From: Lunularia cruciata
Lineage: Eukaryota; Streptophyta; Marchantiopsida; Lunulariales; Lunulariaceae
Direction of reading: 5' to 3'
Assembly (NCBI GenBank): GCA_948567375.1
Contig: OX419756.1
Span: 35,354,333-35,418,332 of the forward strand
Length of the DNA: 64,000 bases
Within the stretch, counting starts at the first letter, position 1, and each line of letters opens with the position of its first letter. Shown piece by piece: positions 46,424 through 57,109 of the stretch. A program made the translations under genes and the position numbers. The notes under the pieces were generated by a model. That model made no database searches. It worked only from the letters and a program-made list of their open reading frames with translations, and was not told where the DNA came from.

Positions 46424-49400
46424 CTACCTTCTATGGTACATCTTCAACTTATCATGGTTAATCCTATCAAAGTGTCTTCCTCCCAACTCCTTGAGATCAT
46501 AAGTGTAATTTCCCCACACCTTCTCTACTATGAAAGGTCCAAAGTACTTAGGCAAAAACTTCTTTTGTACTCTCTTGAATCGAATGGAATCAAACAACAT
46601 TACCCAATCACCTTCTTTGAAAGGCTCCACCTTCTTCTTGCCTTGCCTCTTGTCATAGCTCTCCTTTTGTTTCCTTTGGGCTTGCTCCACTCGAACCATA
46701 GCAACTGCTCTTGCCTCTTCCAACTCCATGAGTTGATCCTTCCTTGACTTCTCTGCATCACTTCCTTGTGCTTTCTTCAATCTCCTATGAATGCTTTGGA
46801 AGGTAGGAAGATCAAAGTGAATAGGTAAGGTAGACTCAATACCATACACCAATTGGAATGGAGAATATCCAGTGGAAGTCTTCATGGTTGTCCTATACTC
46901 CCACAAAACTGCATGAATCCTCTTGTCCCAATGATGTTTAGCCCCCTCCATTTCTGCATCTTTGGCCAACATCATGCACAAGGTCTGATTGGTTCTCTCT
47001 GCCAAGCCATTGGAATTTGGCTTATAGGATGTAGTTACTCTATGTGTGATAGAGAAATGTCGTAGCATGGCTGTAGTAATGCTTCCTGTAAACTCTCCTC
47101 CTCTATCAGAAACCAACTCCAAAGGGCATCCAAACCTAGTGATAATGCGTTCATAAAGAAATCTACCCACTTCATCTTCATTCTTGTCCCTCAATGGTCT
47201 AGCCTCAACCCACTTGGTAAGGTAATCAGTAACTACCACAATGTACCGATTGTTCCTTGGGGTTCTATTGAGAGGTCCTACAAAATCAATTCCCCACTTC
47301 TCAAAGGGTCCTAGCAATGGAATTGATCTAAGTGGTGGAGTGGATGTAGACTTTCTAGCAAAAGCTTGACAAACATGACAAGTTTTGCAATAATCAAGAC
47401 AATCCTTGAAAATCCCTCTCCAATGGTAACCTGCATCTAGAATCTTGAAAGCAGTCACCTTTCCTGCAAAGTGTCCTCCACATACTAAACCTTCATGAAA
47501 CTCCTTTATGAGTAGGATAGACTCTTCCTTACCCACTGCTCTTCGAAGTAGACCATCTGCTCCTTGGTGAAAAAGAATATCATCCACCATTGTGTAAGGT
47601 CTAGATCTTGCTGCAAGGGCCTTCCTCTCCCTAGCATGCATCCCTTCTGGATAGTTACCTCTTGTCACAAAATCCACAATCTCCTTGTACTCCATTGGAA
47701 CCTCTTGAGTGACTGAGATTGTCATGAGCTCCTCATCCGGGAAGGAATCATCTACTGGCTCATCTCCATCATGATCATAGGCTCTAGATAACAAATCAGC
47801 ATTTGCATGTTTCTTTCCTGGCCTATCCTCAATTGTGTAGTCATACTCAGACAAGAGAATCATCCACCTTGCTAGTCTCCCTTCAACATTAGGCTTGTTG
47901 AAGATGTACTTCAAAGCCTTGTGATCCGTGACAATTGTGGCTTTCCCTCCAATCAAGTAGTGTCTAAACTTCTTGAGACCAAAGATCACTGCCAACCCTT
48001 CTCTCTCTGTGACAGAGTAGTTTTTCTCTGCTGAAACCATCTGCCTACTAGCATAAGCTATTGGATGATCATGCCCATCTTGGTCTAATTGACTAAGAGT
48101 GCATCCTATAGCTACATTAGAAGCATCAGTGTAGAGGATGAAAGGCTTACTCCAATCAGGTTTAGCAAGAATTGGAGCTACAACAAGGGATTGCTTGAGC
48201 TCCTCAAAAGCTTTGAGAGCCTCCTTGTCTTCCAAAATCACCATGTAATCTACACCCTTCTTCATGTAGATGGTCAATGGATAAGCCTTGTTGGAAAATG
48301 AGAAGATGAACCTCCTATAGTACCCAACCATTCCCAAGAATTGGCGTAACTTTGTCAAGCTTGAAGGGAATGGAAGGTCTGAGATTTTCCTCACCTTCTC
48401 AGGATCAACTGCTATTCCATCCTTGGAGATGATGTGCCCCAAAAGTAGACCTTCTTCACATCCAAAAATGCACTTCTCTGGGTTGAGTGATGCATTTGCC
48501 TCATCCAAGCGTTGCAAGACTTTGATTAGGTGCTCAAAGTGCTCCTCCTTGCTCCCATAGACACAAAAGTCATCAATGAAATCTCTCACAAATTTCCCAA
48601 TGAAAGGTTCAAATACCTTGTTCATGAACCGTTGGAATGTGGCTGGAGCATTGCAAAGCCCAAAAGGCATGACCTTGAAAGCGTAAGTTCCCCAAGGTGT
48701 GGTGAATGTGGTGAGTTGTTGATGCTCTGGTGCAATCTTGATTTGGTTATATCCACTATAACCATCTCCAAAACTGTACCTCTCATGACCTGCAACCTCC
48801 TCCAAGATCTCATCAATGAATGGCAATGGGTAGTAGTCCTTCTTGGTAACAGCATTGAGCTTCTTGTAATCCACACATACCCGAAGCTTGCCATTCTTTT
48901 TCTTCACAATGACAATTGGAGACACCCATTCTGAATTCTCCACCTCAAAGATAAATCCAGCCTCCTTGAGCTTATCAATCTCCTCCTTCACAACCAAAGA
49001 TATTGGTGGGCTAATGCGACGTTGCTTTTGGCGGATTGGTCTTGCATGTGACTCCACCTCTATCTTGTGCTCCTCCAAGGTGACTTCCTTCAAATCCTTG
49101 TAACTAAAAGCAAACACATGGATGAACTTGCGGAAAATCTCCTCAAATCTCACCTTCTCCTCCTTGGTAACATTTGGGCCATACTTGAGGGTAGATAACC
49201 TTCTCTCTACCTCCTCAAGTGTCAATGGTGATTTATCTGGGTCCTTCAAAACCTCTGGCTTAGGTGCAAAATCCATAGCACACAAAGGATACACATCTGA
49301 ATCAGATTCAGATTCATCCTCCTCCGTGGAAGTCTCCTCTTCCATGCTTGTGTCCACACCTGAAGCTCCTCCTTCAGAATCAGATTCCCAATAATCAGAA

Positions 49401-51250
49401 GATGGGGTATCTGAATGTGAAGTGTTGGTGGTGTTAGTCACAGGAACAGTGACTCTATGGTTTGATGGCCCAATCCTTAAGTACCCTTTGTGCCATCGAT
49501 CAGTTGTGCGTGCTGCTCTCAACCATGGCCTCCCAAGAAGTAAGTCATAGCTTGAATCCTTCAAGACTTGGAAAGTCATGAGATTTTGAACTCCCATAAC
49601 TGAAACTACCACCTTATCCATCACTCCTACTGGTCGAACTTGTTGCTTGTTTGCCATGCTCACCACAAATGTTGAAGCTCTTGAGGGTATCATACCCAAC
49701 TTCTTCATCAACCTTTCTGACATGGCATTCACTGCTGATCCTCCATCAACCAATGCATCCTTGATGTTGTGACCATTCACTCTCACATCAATCTTGGAGG
49801 CATATTCACAAGCTTCCCATGGTGCTGGCTTGGCATCCACCACCCCCATTGATACTGGAACTTTTGCCTTCTTCTTCTTTTTGCTCCTTGTAGAACTCAA
49901 ACCACCTCTAAGCTCCTTTCTCAAGGTAGGGTTCAAAGCAATTAATTGGCCCACTGTGATGTTAGCCTTGTGACTACCAACATCCTCCAACACATTGTAG
50001 TTCCATTGTTGCTTTGAGATCAAGAAGTCCTCCATCCCCAACTTCTTCCTTGGAGTCTTTGTTGTTGATGGTGTTGAGGTGCGAGTGCTCCTAGTAGACA
50101 TAGGAGTATCCTTGCTTGAAGTAAATCCTTGAGAAGAGTGAACATCCTCTGCAAAACGAGCTCTCTTCTTCTCTTGTGCCAAAAGCTCCAAATTAAGACC
50201 CTTGGAGTTTGAGCACTCTCCCTTCTCATACTTGCTCTCAACCACATCTATGGATGCTATCCCCTTACCTTTGTTGGGATTAGGAGCCACTTGGGTTTCA
50301 CTACCTCCCTCTTTCCCTCTATTGGCTCCCTCATAACCCCTTCCTCCATGGTAAGTGGAATTTGGGCAATTCCTTTGGATATGGCCTCTTCCTCCACAAC
50401 CAAAACAATTTCTATCATTGAAATTGTTGGCTGGTTGGCCTCCTCTATATGGATAGTTTCCATAACTCCTAGGTCCTCTCCCTACATTCTGATCCACCTC
50501 TCTCTTCTCCCATAGTTGCACCACATTGATCTTGAGATCCGCAAGTTGTTCTGTGATGGTTTGGAGTGGATCTTTTGGTGGAGGTGCAAGAATTGGAGCA
50601 ACTACTACTTGTGGTGCAACCCTTGTCACCAAAGTATCAGAAGTTCCACCATACTTGTAGCCTTGAGGAGGATGCACAACCTCCTTCACCACCAAATCAC
50701 TCTCATCCCCTTCCAAACTCTCCTCCATACGAATTGCGATCTTGATAGCTTCAACCTTGGAAGAAGGTTTCTCATATCTCACCTTGCTTCTAATTTGTGG
50801 TCTCAATCCTCCCACAAAATTCTTGGTGAGCATGGCCCCTATGCCAATCATTGTAGTCTCCACATCATCCCCACCCTTCTTCAACACTATGCGAAATCTG
50901 GACTCCAACTTTTCCACTCTTTCCACATAGACCCTCACTTTCTCTCCATCTCCTTGCTTGAGAAATGTAACCTCACTCATCAATCTCTCATAACTCTCAT
51001 CAGGAAGAAATTTCTCAATGAGTGCTGAAGTCAAAGTCTCCCAAGACTCCTCTTCCCCCTCTCTCCTCTCTCTCTTTTGGTATTCTGACTCATACCATGT
51101 AAGTGCTGCATCCTCAAAGAAATCTGGTAATAATGAGGCCCACTCATTCTTCCTCCTCTCATTGTTTCCTATGCAAGCTCTCTTGAAGTCTCTCACAAAG
51201 GCCTCCACATCTTCTCCATCCTTGCCAAAGAAAACTGGAAGTTTCCCCAT
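46424..51250 (-). CDS. gag-pol polyprotein of the young gypsy element, 1608 residues
   Basis: Single uninterrupted frame. In order: retrotransposon gag helical domain (residues about 5-170), a CX2CX4HX4C zinc knuckle (CFGCGGRGHIQRNC, about 279-292), a linker with basic and acidic runs, aspartic protease with VDGGSAVNAM (about 498-507), RT with FMPFGL-type motif B and FIDDF as motif C (about 780-960), RNase H with YTDASNVAIGC (about 1040-1170), integrase with CGGHFAGK...H and CKTCHVCQ (about 1255-1290), core WGIDFVGPL, VSDRGGEFTG and NSNGLAERTNQ (about 1320-1410), and an SH3-like end. No chromodomain follows. Gag and pol are fused without a frameshift, unlike many gypsy elements. Motif C has Phe for the usual Tyr. 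Confidence 0.93.
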   Translation of the reverse strand: MGKLPVFFGKDGEDVEAFVRDFKRACIGNNERRKNEWASLLPDFFEDAALTWYESEYQKRERREGEEESWETLTSALIEKFLPDESYERLMSEVTFLKQGDGEKVRVYVERVEKLESRFRIVLKKGGDDVETTMIGIGAMLTKNFVGGLRPQIRSKVRYEKPSSKVEAIKIAIRMEESLEGDESDLVVKEVVHPPQGYKYGGTSDTLVTRVAPQVVVAPILAPPPKDPLQTITEQLADLKINVVQLWEKREVDQNVGRGPRSYGNYPYRGGQPANNFNDRNCFGCGGRGHIQRNCPNSTYHGGRGYEGANRGKEGGSETQVAPNPNKGKGIASIDVVESKYEKGECSNSKGLNLELLAQEKKRARFAEDVHSSQGFTSSKDTPMSTRSTRTSTPSTTKTPRKKLGMEDFLISKQQWNYNVLEDVGSHKANITVGQLIALNPTLRKELRGGLSSTRSKKKKKAKVPVSMGVVDAKPAPWEACEYASKIDVRVNGHNIKDALVDGGSAVNAMSERLMKKLGMIPSRASTFVVSMANKQQVRPVGVMDKVVVSVMGVQNLMTFQVLKDSSYDLLLGRPWLRAARTTDRWHKGYLRIGPSNHRVTVPVTNTTNTSHSDTPSSDYWESDSEGGASGVDTSMEEETSTEEDESESDSDVYPLCAMDFAPKPEVLKDPDKSPLTLEEVERRLSTLKYGPNVTKEEKVRFEEIFRKFIHVFAFSYKDLKEVTLEEHKIEVESHARPIRQKQRRISPPISLVVKEEIDKLKEAGFIFEVENSEWVSPIVIVKKKNGKLRVCVDYKKLNAVTKKDYYPLPFIDEILEEVAGHERYSFGDGYSGYNQIKIAPEHQQLTTFTTPWGTYAFKVMPFGLCNAPATFQRFMNKVFEPFIGKFVRDFIDDFCVYGSKEEHFEHLIKVLQRLDEANASLNPEKCIFGCEEGLLLGHIISKDGIAVDPEKVRKISDLPFPSSLTKLRQFLGMVGYYRRFIFSFSNKAYPLTIYMKKGVDYMVILEDKEALKAFEELKQSLVVAPILAKPDWSKPFILYTDASNVAIGCTLSQLDQDGHDHPIAYASRQMVSAEKNYSVTEREGLAVIFGLKKFRHYLIGGKATIVTDHKALKYIFNKPNVEGRLARWMILLSEYDYTIEDRPGKKHANADLLSRAYDHDGDEPVDDSFPDEELMTISVTQEVPMEYKEIVDFVTRGNYPEGMHARERKALAARSRPYTMVDDILFHQGADGLLRRAVGKEESILLIKEFHEGLVCGGHFAGKVTAFKILDAGYHWRGIFKDCLDYCKTCHVCQAFARKSTSTPPLRSIPLLGPFEKWGIDFVGPLNRTPRNNRYIVVVTDYLTKWVEARPLRDKNEDEVGRFLYERIITRFGCPLELVSDRGGEFTGSITTAMLRHFSITHRVTTSYKPNSNGLAERTNQTLCMMLAKDAEMEGAKHHWDKRIHAVLWEYRTTMKTSTGYSPFQLVYGIESTLPIHFDLPTFQSIHRRLKKAQGSDAEKSRKDQLMELEEARAVAMVRVEQAQRKQKESYDKRQGKKKVEPFKEGDWVMLFDSIRFKRVQKKFLPKYFGPFIVEKVWGNYTYDLKELGGRHFDRINHDKLKMYHRR

Positions 51251-51485
51251 CTTAACCCCTCACTATCTTTCTTTTCTCTCAATTTTTTTTTTCTCTTTTC
51301 TTTTCTCTCACTCTATTACTAATAGAGTATATACATGACTAACACCATCTGAGAATAATCCACTCTAGGGAACACAAAAGGTTCAGGTTGCTCCAAGATT
51401 TCTATAGCAACATCAAATCCTAGAGTGCATATTAATCTAACTCTCATGGATAGTTTATCCATAAGTTGAAAGATTATCTCCATCA

Positions 51486-51983
51486 CTAATCTTGAGAACT
51501 AGCTGATGAAGGTGGTAGTATTTCTGTAGCTGTACTAAGACTCTCTCCAAGATCCTTCACCAAAGTTTCCAAAAGTGCTTTTACTCCACTACACTCATGT
51601 CCTTTTGGAAGTCCTTCAACTCCACAAACCTCACACAACTCCTTGGTCTTAGATCTTCTCCCTCCCAATCTTGGTGAAGAAGGTCCAACATGCAAACCCA
51701 AGTCAAGTAAGCCTCTCCTTTCCCTCAATCTCTTGCTCTCAAAGGTTAATGGACATGAACTTGCCTTATGTCCCTTCTCTCCACATAGAAAGCACTTAGA
51801 CTCACTCTTTCCTCCAAGTGGTGTAGGTTTTTGGATCCTCTCAACACTCTCTTCAAATTCTATTGTAAACTCTCTTTTCCTCAAATCCACCCCTACAATC
51901 ACCTCAAACCCTTGGGGAACCTTGCATAATCTCAATTTCCACTCTTGATGACCCTCCATGTTCCCAAAGATGAATCTAAACAC
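51486..51983 (-). CDS. accessory zinc-knuckle protein upstream of gag-pol
   Basis: 165-residue frame between the 5-prime LTR and gag-pol of the young element. It starts with a globular-looking segment (WKLRLCKVPQGFEVIVGVDLRK), then CFLCGEKGHKASSC, a CX2CX4HX4C knuckle, then CEVCGVEGLPKGHEC, which is Cys/His-rich but not a standard knuckle. The rest is Ser/Leu-rich. It is not a duplicate of the gag knuckle region, as the surrounding sequence differs. It could be an RNA-binding leader protein; function is unknown. Confidence 0.55.
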   Translation of the reverse strand: MFRFIFGNMEGHQEWKLRLCKVPQGFEVIVGVDLRKREFTIEFEESVERIQKPTPLGGKSESKCFLCGEKGHKASSCPLTFESKRLRERRGLLDLGLHVGPSSPRLGGRRSKTKELCEVCGVEGLPKGHECSGVKALLETLVKDLGESLSTATEILPPSSASSQD

Positions 51984-52821
51984 TCAAACATGCTTTTTGT
52001 TGATCTCAAACTTCTCATGCATGAGATCTCCACTCTGCAGAATTGACCCTTCCTCACAATGTCACTCAAATCTCTCAACCAGTATGTCACAGTCATCTGA
52101 AATTTTTCACACTTGATCACAACTCTAGGGCGTCCCTCCCTGCAAAATTTTAGATCTTTTCATCGAGCCATTTGGCCTAGACGCCTTTCTATTCAGCACC
52201 CATATTTCAGATTTGGTCTGAAAACCACCCCCCTCACTTCAAAAACTCATAACGCCCTGCGCAAAAACGATCTCTCTCTAATTTTTGTGGCAGCAGGTAG
52301 GATACAATGCACTGAATTTTCTTGGAAATTTTCAGGACAATTCACTGAAAATTGAAGAAATGGCAGACTCTGTACAATTTTCCAGAGAGCATGCAGTTGC
52401 GGGAGCACTTTACCCTATCAACTTTCAAAAATTCTAGCCCAGTGCGCATAGAAGCTCTCTCAATAATTTCAAGTGTGCTAACTGAAAGATAACCCAAGCT
52501 ATCATGTGTAGAAATCTCGAGTCCAGATCTCAAACTTGAGATTTTGCCCAAAATCACCTTAATCCCCAAAATCTGCAATCCACCTGACACAATCTCTCCA
52601 ATTCCTCTCATGTGTACAAGATGTACAAAATCACCTCAAAGACATCATAATGAACTACAGGGTATACAAATGGATCTTGGTTCTCTAACATAAGTTCAGC
52701 CCTCTCCTCTCCTAATGTTCTCTCCAAGTGAGCTCTCATAGCCTCCTTCTGCCTAATGTAGAATTGGACGCGGAACATTATCTTGCCTTCTAGAGAGGTC
52801 CCGGCAACGGAACCAAAAATG

Positions 52822-53498
52822 TGAGCTGGCCTGTCTCTCACTCAGGATGAACCTCTGATGGCTATTATGGTAGCGCACCATGGACTAAGAAGGCAAGGAA
52901 CCCCAACTCCATCATACTCCTCCAAGGCTAACACTCCAAGACTCAAGACATTGCTCACTAGAGAACTCAATGAGAGAGAGATAGTTGCAAATGAAAGGAT
53001 GATGAGTACCTCCTCACTCCTTGTTTATATACTTGTGAAATAGTTAGGTACCAAAGTTACTAATTACCGTAGTAACTCAAGTTACTAGACTAAAAGTCAA
53101 GTAAAGTCAAAAAGTAGAAAGGAATATCCATTCACATGGGCATATTCCCCTTATCTTGACCCAACCACTAAAGCAAGGATTCCTTCACATGGGCTATCCT
53201 TGGACTAAAGAAGAATCCAAAACAAAAAGGCTTGCGGGCCCAAGAGTTCTCAACTCTTTCCCCAAAGCCAAACACCTAGGAATAATACCAAGTCAACACA
53301 CTAAAATCCAAAATAGTGGTGCTCATCTTTTCTACTTCCTCTAAAGTAAGGTCCCATCTATCTTAGCTATGACTAACTTTAGCTAACCATGACTAATATA
53401 GAACCATCCTTTATCTCTATATAAATAATATCTCTTAAGTATTTGTAATACCAAGCTAAATATCACAATACCACACACATGCACAAATGGGTGTTACA
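52822..53498 (-). repeat. LTR of the nested young gypsy element (5-prime in element orientation)
   Basis: 677 bp with the probable primer site just inside. The following ggactg is the second copy of the target duplication. Confidence 0.95.
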
Positions 53499-53504
53499 GG
53501 ACTG

Positions 53505-54175
53505 ACAAGCTGAGGAGCTTGCAGGAGTTCCAGCGGAAGGCTGGAGAGAGCCTACGCGAGGCATATACTCGCATGAGGCGGCTGATCAGTTTCACTAAGG
53601 GAGTTACTGAGGCCCAGGCAGTCCAGTTTTGGTATGGGATACTGGACAGGGAGTTGCGACGTAGAGTTCGTGATGCTACGTTGTTGCAGGCTACTTCGCC
53701 CACTTTGGCAGTAGTCTTTGGTTTGGCTGAGCGTATTGAGCTCAACATGGTGGAGGAGAGAGTGGTGACAGCTGGATTTGGTAGAGAGACCTCATCCACG
53801 GTTGTGACTTCTTCTAGAGTGCAGCAGAGTGCACCACGCCCAGTTGGTTTTCGAGGACAGGGTGGACAGCCCAGATCCTATGGAGCGAGTGGAGGGCCTA
53901 GTGGAGTTAGACCCTTACCCTCATTTTCGGGTCAACAGCAGTCAGTGAGTGGTGGTGTTGCTTGTTGGACTTGTGGTGGACCTCATCATAGGAGAGAGTG
54001 TACTCAGGGCAGCGGACCTGATACCTCTGGTGCATCACAGCCAGCACAGAGGCAGTGTGAGCATTGCCACAGATTTGGTCACACTAGTGACCGGTGTTTT
54101 GACCTACACCCAGAGTTACGGAGTGGTAGGGCTGCTATGGCAGATAGTAGAGGAGCTCCAGTTCATGGAGGATGA
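53505..54175 (+). pseudogene. gag C-terminal part with two zinc knuckles
   Basis: Continues the gag region after the nested element. It has a retrotransposon-gag-like helical part (LQEFQRKAGESLREAYTRM), then two knuckles: CWTCGGPHHRREC and CEHCHRFGHTSDRC, each close to CX2CX3-4HX4C. Nucleic-acid binding for genome packaging is the family role. Confidence 0.75.
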
Positions 54176-54247
54176 GGTGGTAGAGGTGGTGGTAGAGGAT
54201 CTACACCTAGTAGGGGTGCGGTACCTGCCCTTACTTCTGACACAGCT

Positions 54248-55579
54248 ATGGCTACTCGGATTGAGCAGTTGGAGCAGAGATTGGCTAGTATGGCTATTGC
54301 TCAAAGGAGATCAGATTCGGGTGCTGAGGCTTCCACCTCATATGCTGGTGATAGAGATGCTTTGGACTTCATGTGCGGAGCAGCACATGTGGATGCATCT
54401 GCAGCAGTGACTAGGAGTGCAGTACGTGCTCCAGAGCCTAGAGGAGCATTAGTGGAGTTGGACCCACAGAGAGGAGAGGTTGGGAGACAGGTTAGACTTC
54501 CCCAGTCTTTCATGCTATTTGAGGCATTGCAGACGACATCCATGGTTCCTAGACGTCCCAGTGCAGGTGTGGTAGGTGGTGATGGAGTACCTGCTAGTCA
54601 GCCACCTGCGACTACACAGACTGAGTCTAGCATGATGTTGGGGGCGGCTCAGCTGATTATGCGGCATCCTTTATTTTCAGCCAGTGACATGTTTACATTG
54701 GGAGTTGACCCAGCCCCAGTGTTCCGGTTGGCTGCCACGTTGTGTGAGAGTAGGGATGGTGCAGTTCCTACTACTAGAGCAGAGGTGGTTGGTAGTGGAG
54801 CTGACTTGGTTGAGGAGCATGGGATCTGTTCAGCGACCAGTGGGTTGTGGCAGGCAGCAGCGGCTAGACTGGAGGAGTTGCCAGCTAGACCGGCCTTTGA
54901 GAGAGCGCGGTTTACACCTGGTGTTGTCCTATTGGATAACCAGAGGGGGATCTTTCGTTTAGTGGGACCTTCAGGGAAGGTCTATACACCACAGAGAGTC
55001 TTGTTAGACTCTGGTGCGCAGCCCCTTATGTTGGGGAAGGCTGTAGTTGTTGGTCTGGAGTTACGGAAGACCGATGTGGAGAGGTGTCCATTTCAGATCC
55101 AGACATCTCTTGGTGGTGGTTCAACACAGTACATCACACGTGGAGAGCTTGTTGTCCAGGTTCAGCTTGGTCATCCGACTGATAGCTCGGTGGTGAGAGC
55201 TCAGGCTATTGCGACAATAGCTGAGTCATATGATGTGCTAGTTGGGGGAGCAGTGTTATATCCTATGGGTTTCAGTATTGACTATTGGGAGGAGACAGCC
55301 TCTTATAGACCTGGTTGGCAGTCTGGTGAGGGACGGGTATGTCGCCTACCAGTACGCTTCAGTAGTGGCAGTCTTGGCTCACTACAGTCTGTGACCATGG
55401 CAGCATCAGTTTTAGCTTTCAACGGTGCAGTTACTTGGCCTGGTGACTTGTTGGAGGGGAACGCCCATGCAGAGGATACTCCAGTACCAGAGGAGATCAC
55501 TCGGCTATGGAGTACGAGTGGGATTGTTCCATCCACCTTGGATGTTCCATTGTGGAGTTCAGAGGAGGCATTGCAGTAG
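54248..55579 (+). pseudogene. aspartic protease region of the methyltransferase gypsy element
   Basis: A 443-residue open stretch. Residues about 230-360 form a retropepsin-like domain: RVLLDSGAQPLMLG holds the catalytic DSG near 55004-55015, and SYDVLVGGAVLYPMGFSIDYW gives the flap-side and C-terminal hydrophobic-hydrophobic-Gly motif. The first 200 residues are Ala/Ser-rich linker of unknown role. Confidence 0.7.
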
Positions 55580-55714
55580 CATGCAGATCAGTTGGTGCAG
55601 CAGGCTTGGAGTGGAGCCTTCGTACCATCAGGGGATGAGTGTGAGGATGAGCCTCCAGAGGCAATTGCTTTGACACCTCTGGATACCACACTCATTGCTT
55701 GACAGTATCCAGTA

Positions 55715-57004
55715 GAGGAGATATGTGTATTGGAGTTGTTTGGTGGGATCATCACCGGACTAGCTGCGGTGTTATAGGCGGGTATCCGAGTACAGAGGTA
55801 CTTGTATGTAGAGAGAGATGAGACTGCTAGGCGAGTCTCTCTACATCATGTGGCACACTTGGCCTATCGGTATCCGGAGTTATTACCAATGTCAGTAGTC
55901 AGAGGTTACCAGAAGGCCTTACCAGGAGACATTTCCTTACTGGGGGCGCATGACCTAGAGAGACATGGGCTTGTTCACTTGGTGATTTCTGGATGGCCAT
56001 GTCAGGGACATACACATGCGGGCCGTGGTTTGGGTCTTCAGGATCCTCGTTCTGGTGTGTTTTGGGAGATGTTACGGATATTACGACATCTCCAGGTTCA
56101 TCAGTCTGTTTCTCCAGCTTACCTTTTGGAGAACGTTCCTTTGATGGATGATTCTCGCACTAGAGTGGTGGCGAGTACACATCAGGTCCATTCTTGGATG
56201 GGACCTGCTGTATTGTTAGATGCAGCCAGAGTGGGATCACGGGCTCATCGTCTTTGTCTTTGGTGGACGAACCTCTTACCCAAAGAGGTTCTACAGCATA
56301 GTTATGATGGGATTCAGCGACTAGACCACATTCTTGCTGATGATATCTTGGATGCTGGACGTCAGTCTCAGATAGTGGTAGTGGCTGATAGGTCACCTAT
56401 GGCAGTGGTGAACCTAGTTGGACAGCCTAGAGCTGCATTTCCCATACTCATGAGTTTCCCAAGCTCTCATGCTTTTCAAGAGGGAGGACCTGGACTTGTT
56501 TGGGACTCACAGTTACAGCAGTTGGTGGAGCCCAATGTTGATGAGAGAGAGCGGGCGATGGGTTTTTGCACCGGTATTACCGCTGTTCCAGCAGTGTCAG
56601 AGGCATCTAGGCGTCAGGTGTTAGGTCAGGCTATGGACCTGAACTGTTTGACCTGGATTGTGAGCCTTGGTTTGGCAGAGCAGCGTAGGATGCACTTGGT
56701 AGGCATCACCACTCGGACACTTGTGAGCCTTGTGCCTATCGAGACGATTCAGGCACATGCTGGGGGCGATGGACCGAGTGGACATGGTATTCTTGGGACA
56801 CATCCAGTAGCTACTAGGGAGAGTGGTCTACTTGGAGTCCATCCAGGTGAGCGTGGGCTACTTGGATTACACCCTTGGTCCACATGGGATGCAGCCAGAG
56901 GACGTATGGAGCTTGCAGCCAGAGTGGAGGGAGTTTTTCACACAGAGGTTGGGACCTCTAGTGGTCGGGAGCATGACACCATTGCTCCCAAGGGCCCAGT
57001 GTAG
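55715..57004 (+). pseudogene. cytosine-5 DNA methyltransferase domain inside a gypsy pol
   Basis: C5 methyltransferases move a methyl group from SAM to C5 of cytosine in DNA. Motifs appear in canonical order: motif I as VLELFGGI (near 55730), motif II/III as YVERDETARR (near 55805), motif IV with the catalytic Cys as ISGWPCQGH (55985-56011), motif VI as LLENVP (near 56123), motif VIII as RVGSRAHRLCLW (near 56228), then ERERAMGF (near 56545) and motif X as LGQAMDLN (near 56620). This covers the whole catalytic fold. It lies between protease and RT on the same strand, so it belongs to the element. Closest class is uncertain: PCQ argues for a DNMT1/CMT- or prokaryote-like catalytic loop more than DNMT3 (PCN). 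Charophyte and dinoflagellate retrotransposons with methyltransferases have been reported. Confidence 0.82.
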
Positions 57005-57109
57005 CAGCCAGTCAGTACGTCTTCCACTCCTACTACAGTTACAGAGGATACTTGGGAGCTAGATCTTGGACCCAAGCTTATTGGAGAGGAAAGACGGAGG
57101 GTTTGGAGG

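Larger units (their letters stand above)
45699..53498 (-). mobile_element. very young Ty3/gypsy element nested in the gag of the larger element
   Basis: Two 677-bp LTRs (45699-46375 and 52822-53498), TG...CA on the element strand, appear to differ at one base. The duplication ggactg flanks it (45693-45698 and 53499-53504); gypsy elements usually duplicate 5 bp, so one base may be shared by chance. A purine-rich tract (GGGGGTAAA on the minus strand) abuts the 3-prime LTR, and TGGTTCCGTTGCCGG, of the kind seen at plant gypsy primer sites, lies near the 5-prime LTR. One long gag-pol frame and an extra upstream frame are present. The element looks whole. Confidence 0.95.

Noticed and set aside
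46853-50930. Plus-strand open frames opposite the young gypsy polyprotein
   Set aside because: They are antisense shadows of a 1608-residue frame and have no domain signature of their own.
55715-57004. Bacterial contamination as the source of the methyltransferase
   Set aside because: It lies between protease and RT on one strand inside LTRs of a eukaryotic gypsy element, with spliced plant genes in the same window.
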